Assembly: GCF_008806975.1 (NCBI RefSeq)
Contig: NZ_CP031728.1
Span: 2,170,001 to 2,234,000 of the forward strand
Direction: 5' to 3'
Length of the DNA: 64,000 bases
Source: Cellvibrio sp. KY-GH-1
GTDB lineage: Bacteria; Pseudomonadota; Gammaproteobacteria; Pseudomonadales; Cellvibrionaceae
The translations under genes were made by a program, and so were the position numbers. Below, piece by piece: positions 63,946 to 64,000 of this stretch. The notes beneath the pieces are model-generated. The model saw nothing but the letters and a program-made list of their open reading frames with translations. It searched no databases and was not told the origin of the DNA. The number at the start of each line of letters is the position of its first letter. Position 1 is the first letter of the stretch.

Positions 63946-64000
63946 CTATTCGGGGCGATGCGGCCGCGTCAGGTATTCGTGGCTCTGCATTTCTAGCAAC
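63946..64000 (-). CDS. zapE: 3' end of zapE (cell-division ATPase), truncated by window edge
   Basis: Seventeen codons and a TAG stop are visible, reading LLEMQSHEYLTRPHRPE. The QSxEYL motif and arginine-rich end match the C-terminus of ZapE, where E. coli has EMQSEEYLKREH as I recall. zapE directly precedes rplM-rpsI on the same strand in E. coli and other gammaproteobacteria, so position and sequence agree. The product is an AFG1-like ATPase linked to Z-ring function. Confidence 0.7.
   Translation of the reverse strand, partial: LLEMQSHEYLTRPHRPE

Overview
The window looks like a chromosomal segment from a saprophytic, polysaccharide-degrading gammaproteobacterium of the Cellvibrio type (Cellvibrionaceae). 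The call rests on several things. There is a GH26 mannanase very close to Cellvibrio japonicus Man26A as I remember it, and a GH51 arabinofuranosidase with catalytic glutamates at the positions I recall for the C. japonicus enzyme. There are also a GH3 glucosidase, large TonB-dependent receptors, a polyserine-linked CBM6 protein, and gammaproteobacterial housekeeping neighbourhoods (minCDE; zapE-rplM-rpsI-petABC-sspB; pst-phoU). No database was searched, so the genus is an inference. I saw no rRNA, tRNA, CRISPR array, phage or insertion sequence.

Layout. 1-1449: a polyprenyl-phosphate sugar transferase cut by the window edge. 1.7-9.0 kb: a YgjP-type metalloprotease, a di-haem cytochrome, a HerA/YjgR-like ATPase, YceI, a DnaQ-like exonuclease and minCDE. 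9.2-17.9 kb: a DUF3300 lipoprotein with octapeptide repeats, an orphan lipoprotein, an Oar-like TonB receptor, an M50 protease, a CvfB-like S1 protein and a Gfo/Idh/MocA oxidoreductase. 18.2-25.4 kb: a second TonB receptor, DUF1415 and DUF1456 proteins, an acetyltransferase, and the conserved trio DUF350 / YgiB / glutathionylspermidine-synthase-like ATP-grasp. 25.5-31.7 kb: an HlyD-ABC export operon, a PEP-CTERM protein, cysK, a nested palindromic repeat and an orphan ParA-like ATPase. 31.8-44.2 kb: GH51, LexA-controlled dinB, a DJ-1 family protein, an MFS transporter, a CBM6 zincin-like protein, GH3, GH26 and a pentapeptide-repeat protein. 44.8-52.2 kb: sugar-acid and sugar catabolism (uxaC, AEC carrier, SMP-30 lactonase, Na+/solute symporter, SDR dehydrogenase, FCD-type GntR regulator). 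52.4-59.1 kb: pstS, pstC, pstA, pstB and phoU. 59.3-64.0 kb: sspB, a fused cytochrome b/c1 gene, petA, rpsI, rplM and the 3' tail of zapE.

How the genes fit together. Secreted GH3, GH26 and GH51 enzymes, and perhaps the CBM6 protein, would attack mannan- and arabinose-containing plant polymers. TonB receptors would import larger products. The symporter, dehydrogenase, lactonase and uronate isomerase would handle released monosaccharides and uronic acids. The phosphate locus shows a regular promoter design: pstS, pstC and pstB each have upstream a 7-4-7 Pho box ending in TGTCAT, a 10-nt spacer and a -10-like hexamer. An intrinsic terminator isolates pstS from pstCAB-phoU.

Most noteworthy observations: the cytochrome b/c1 fusion with extra membrane segments at the junction, the absence of sspA from its usual place, the three matched PhoB promoters, the secreted CBM6 protein with a zincin motif, the nested palindromes beside an orphan ParA-like gene, and a perfect 24-bp LexA palindrome at dinB.
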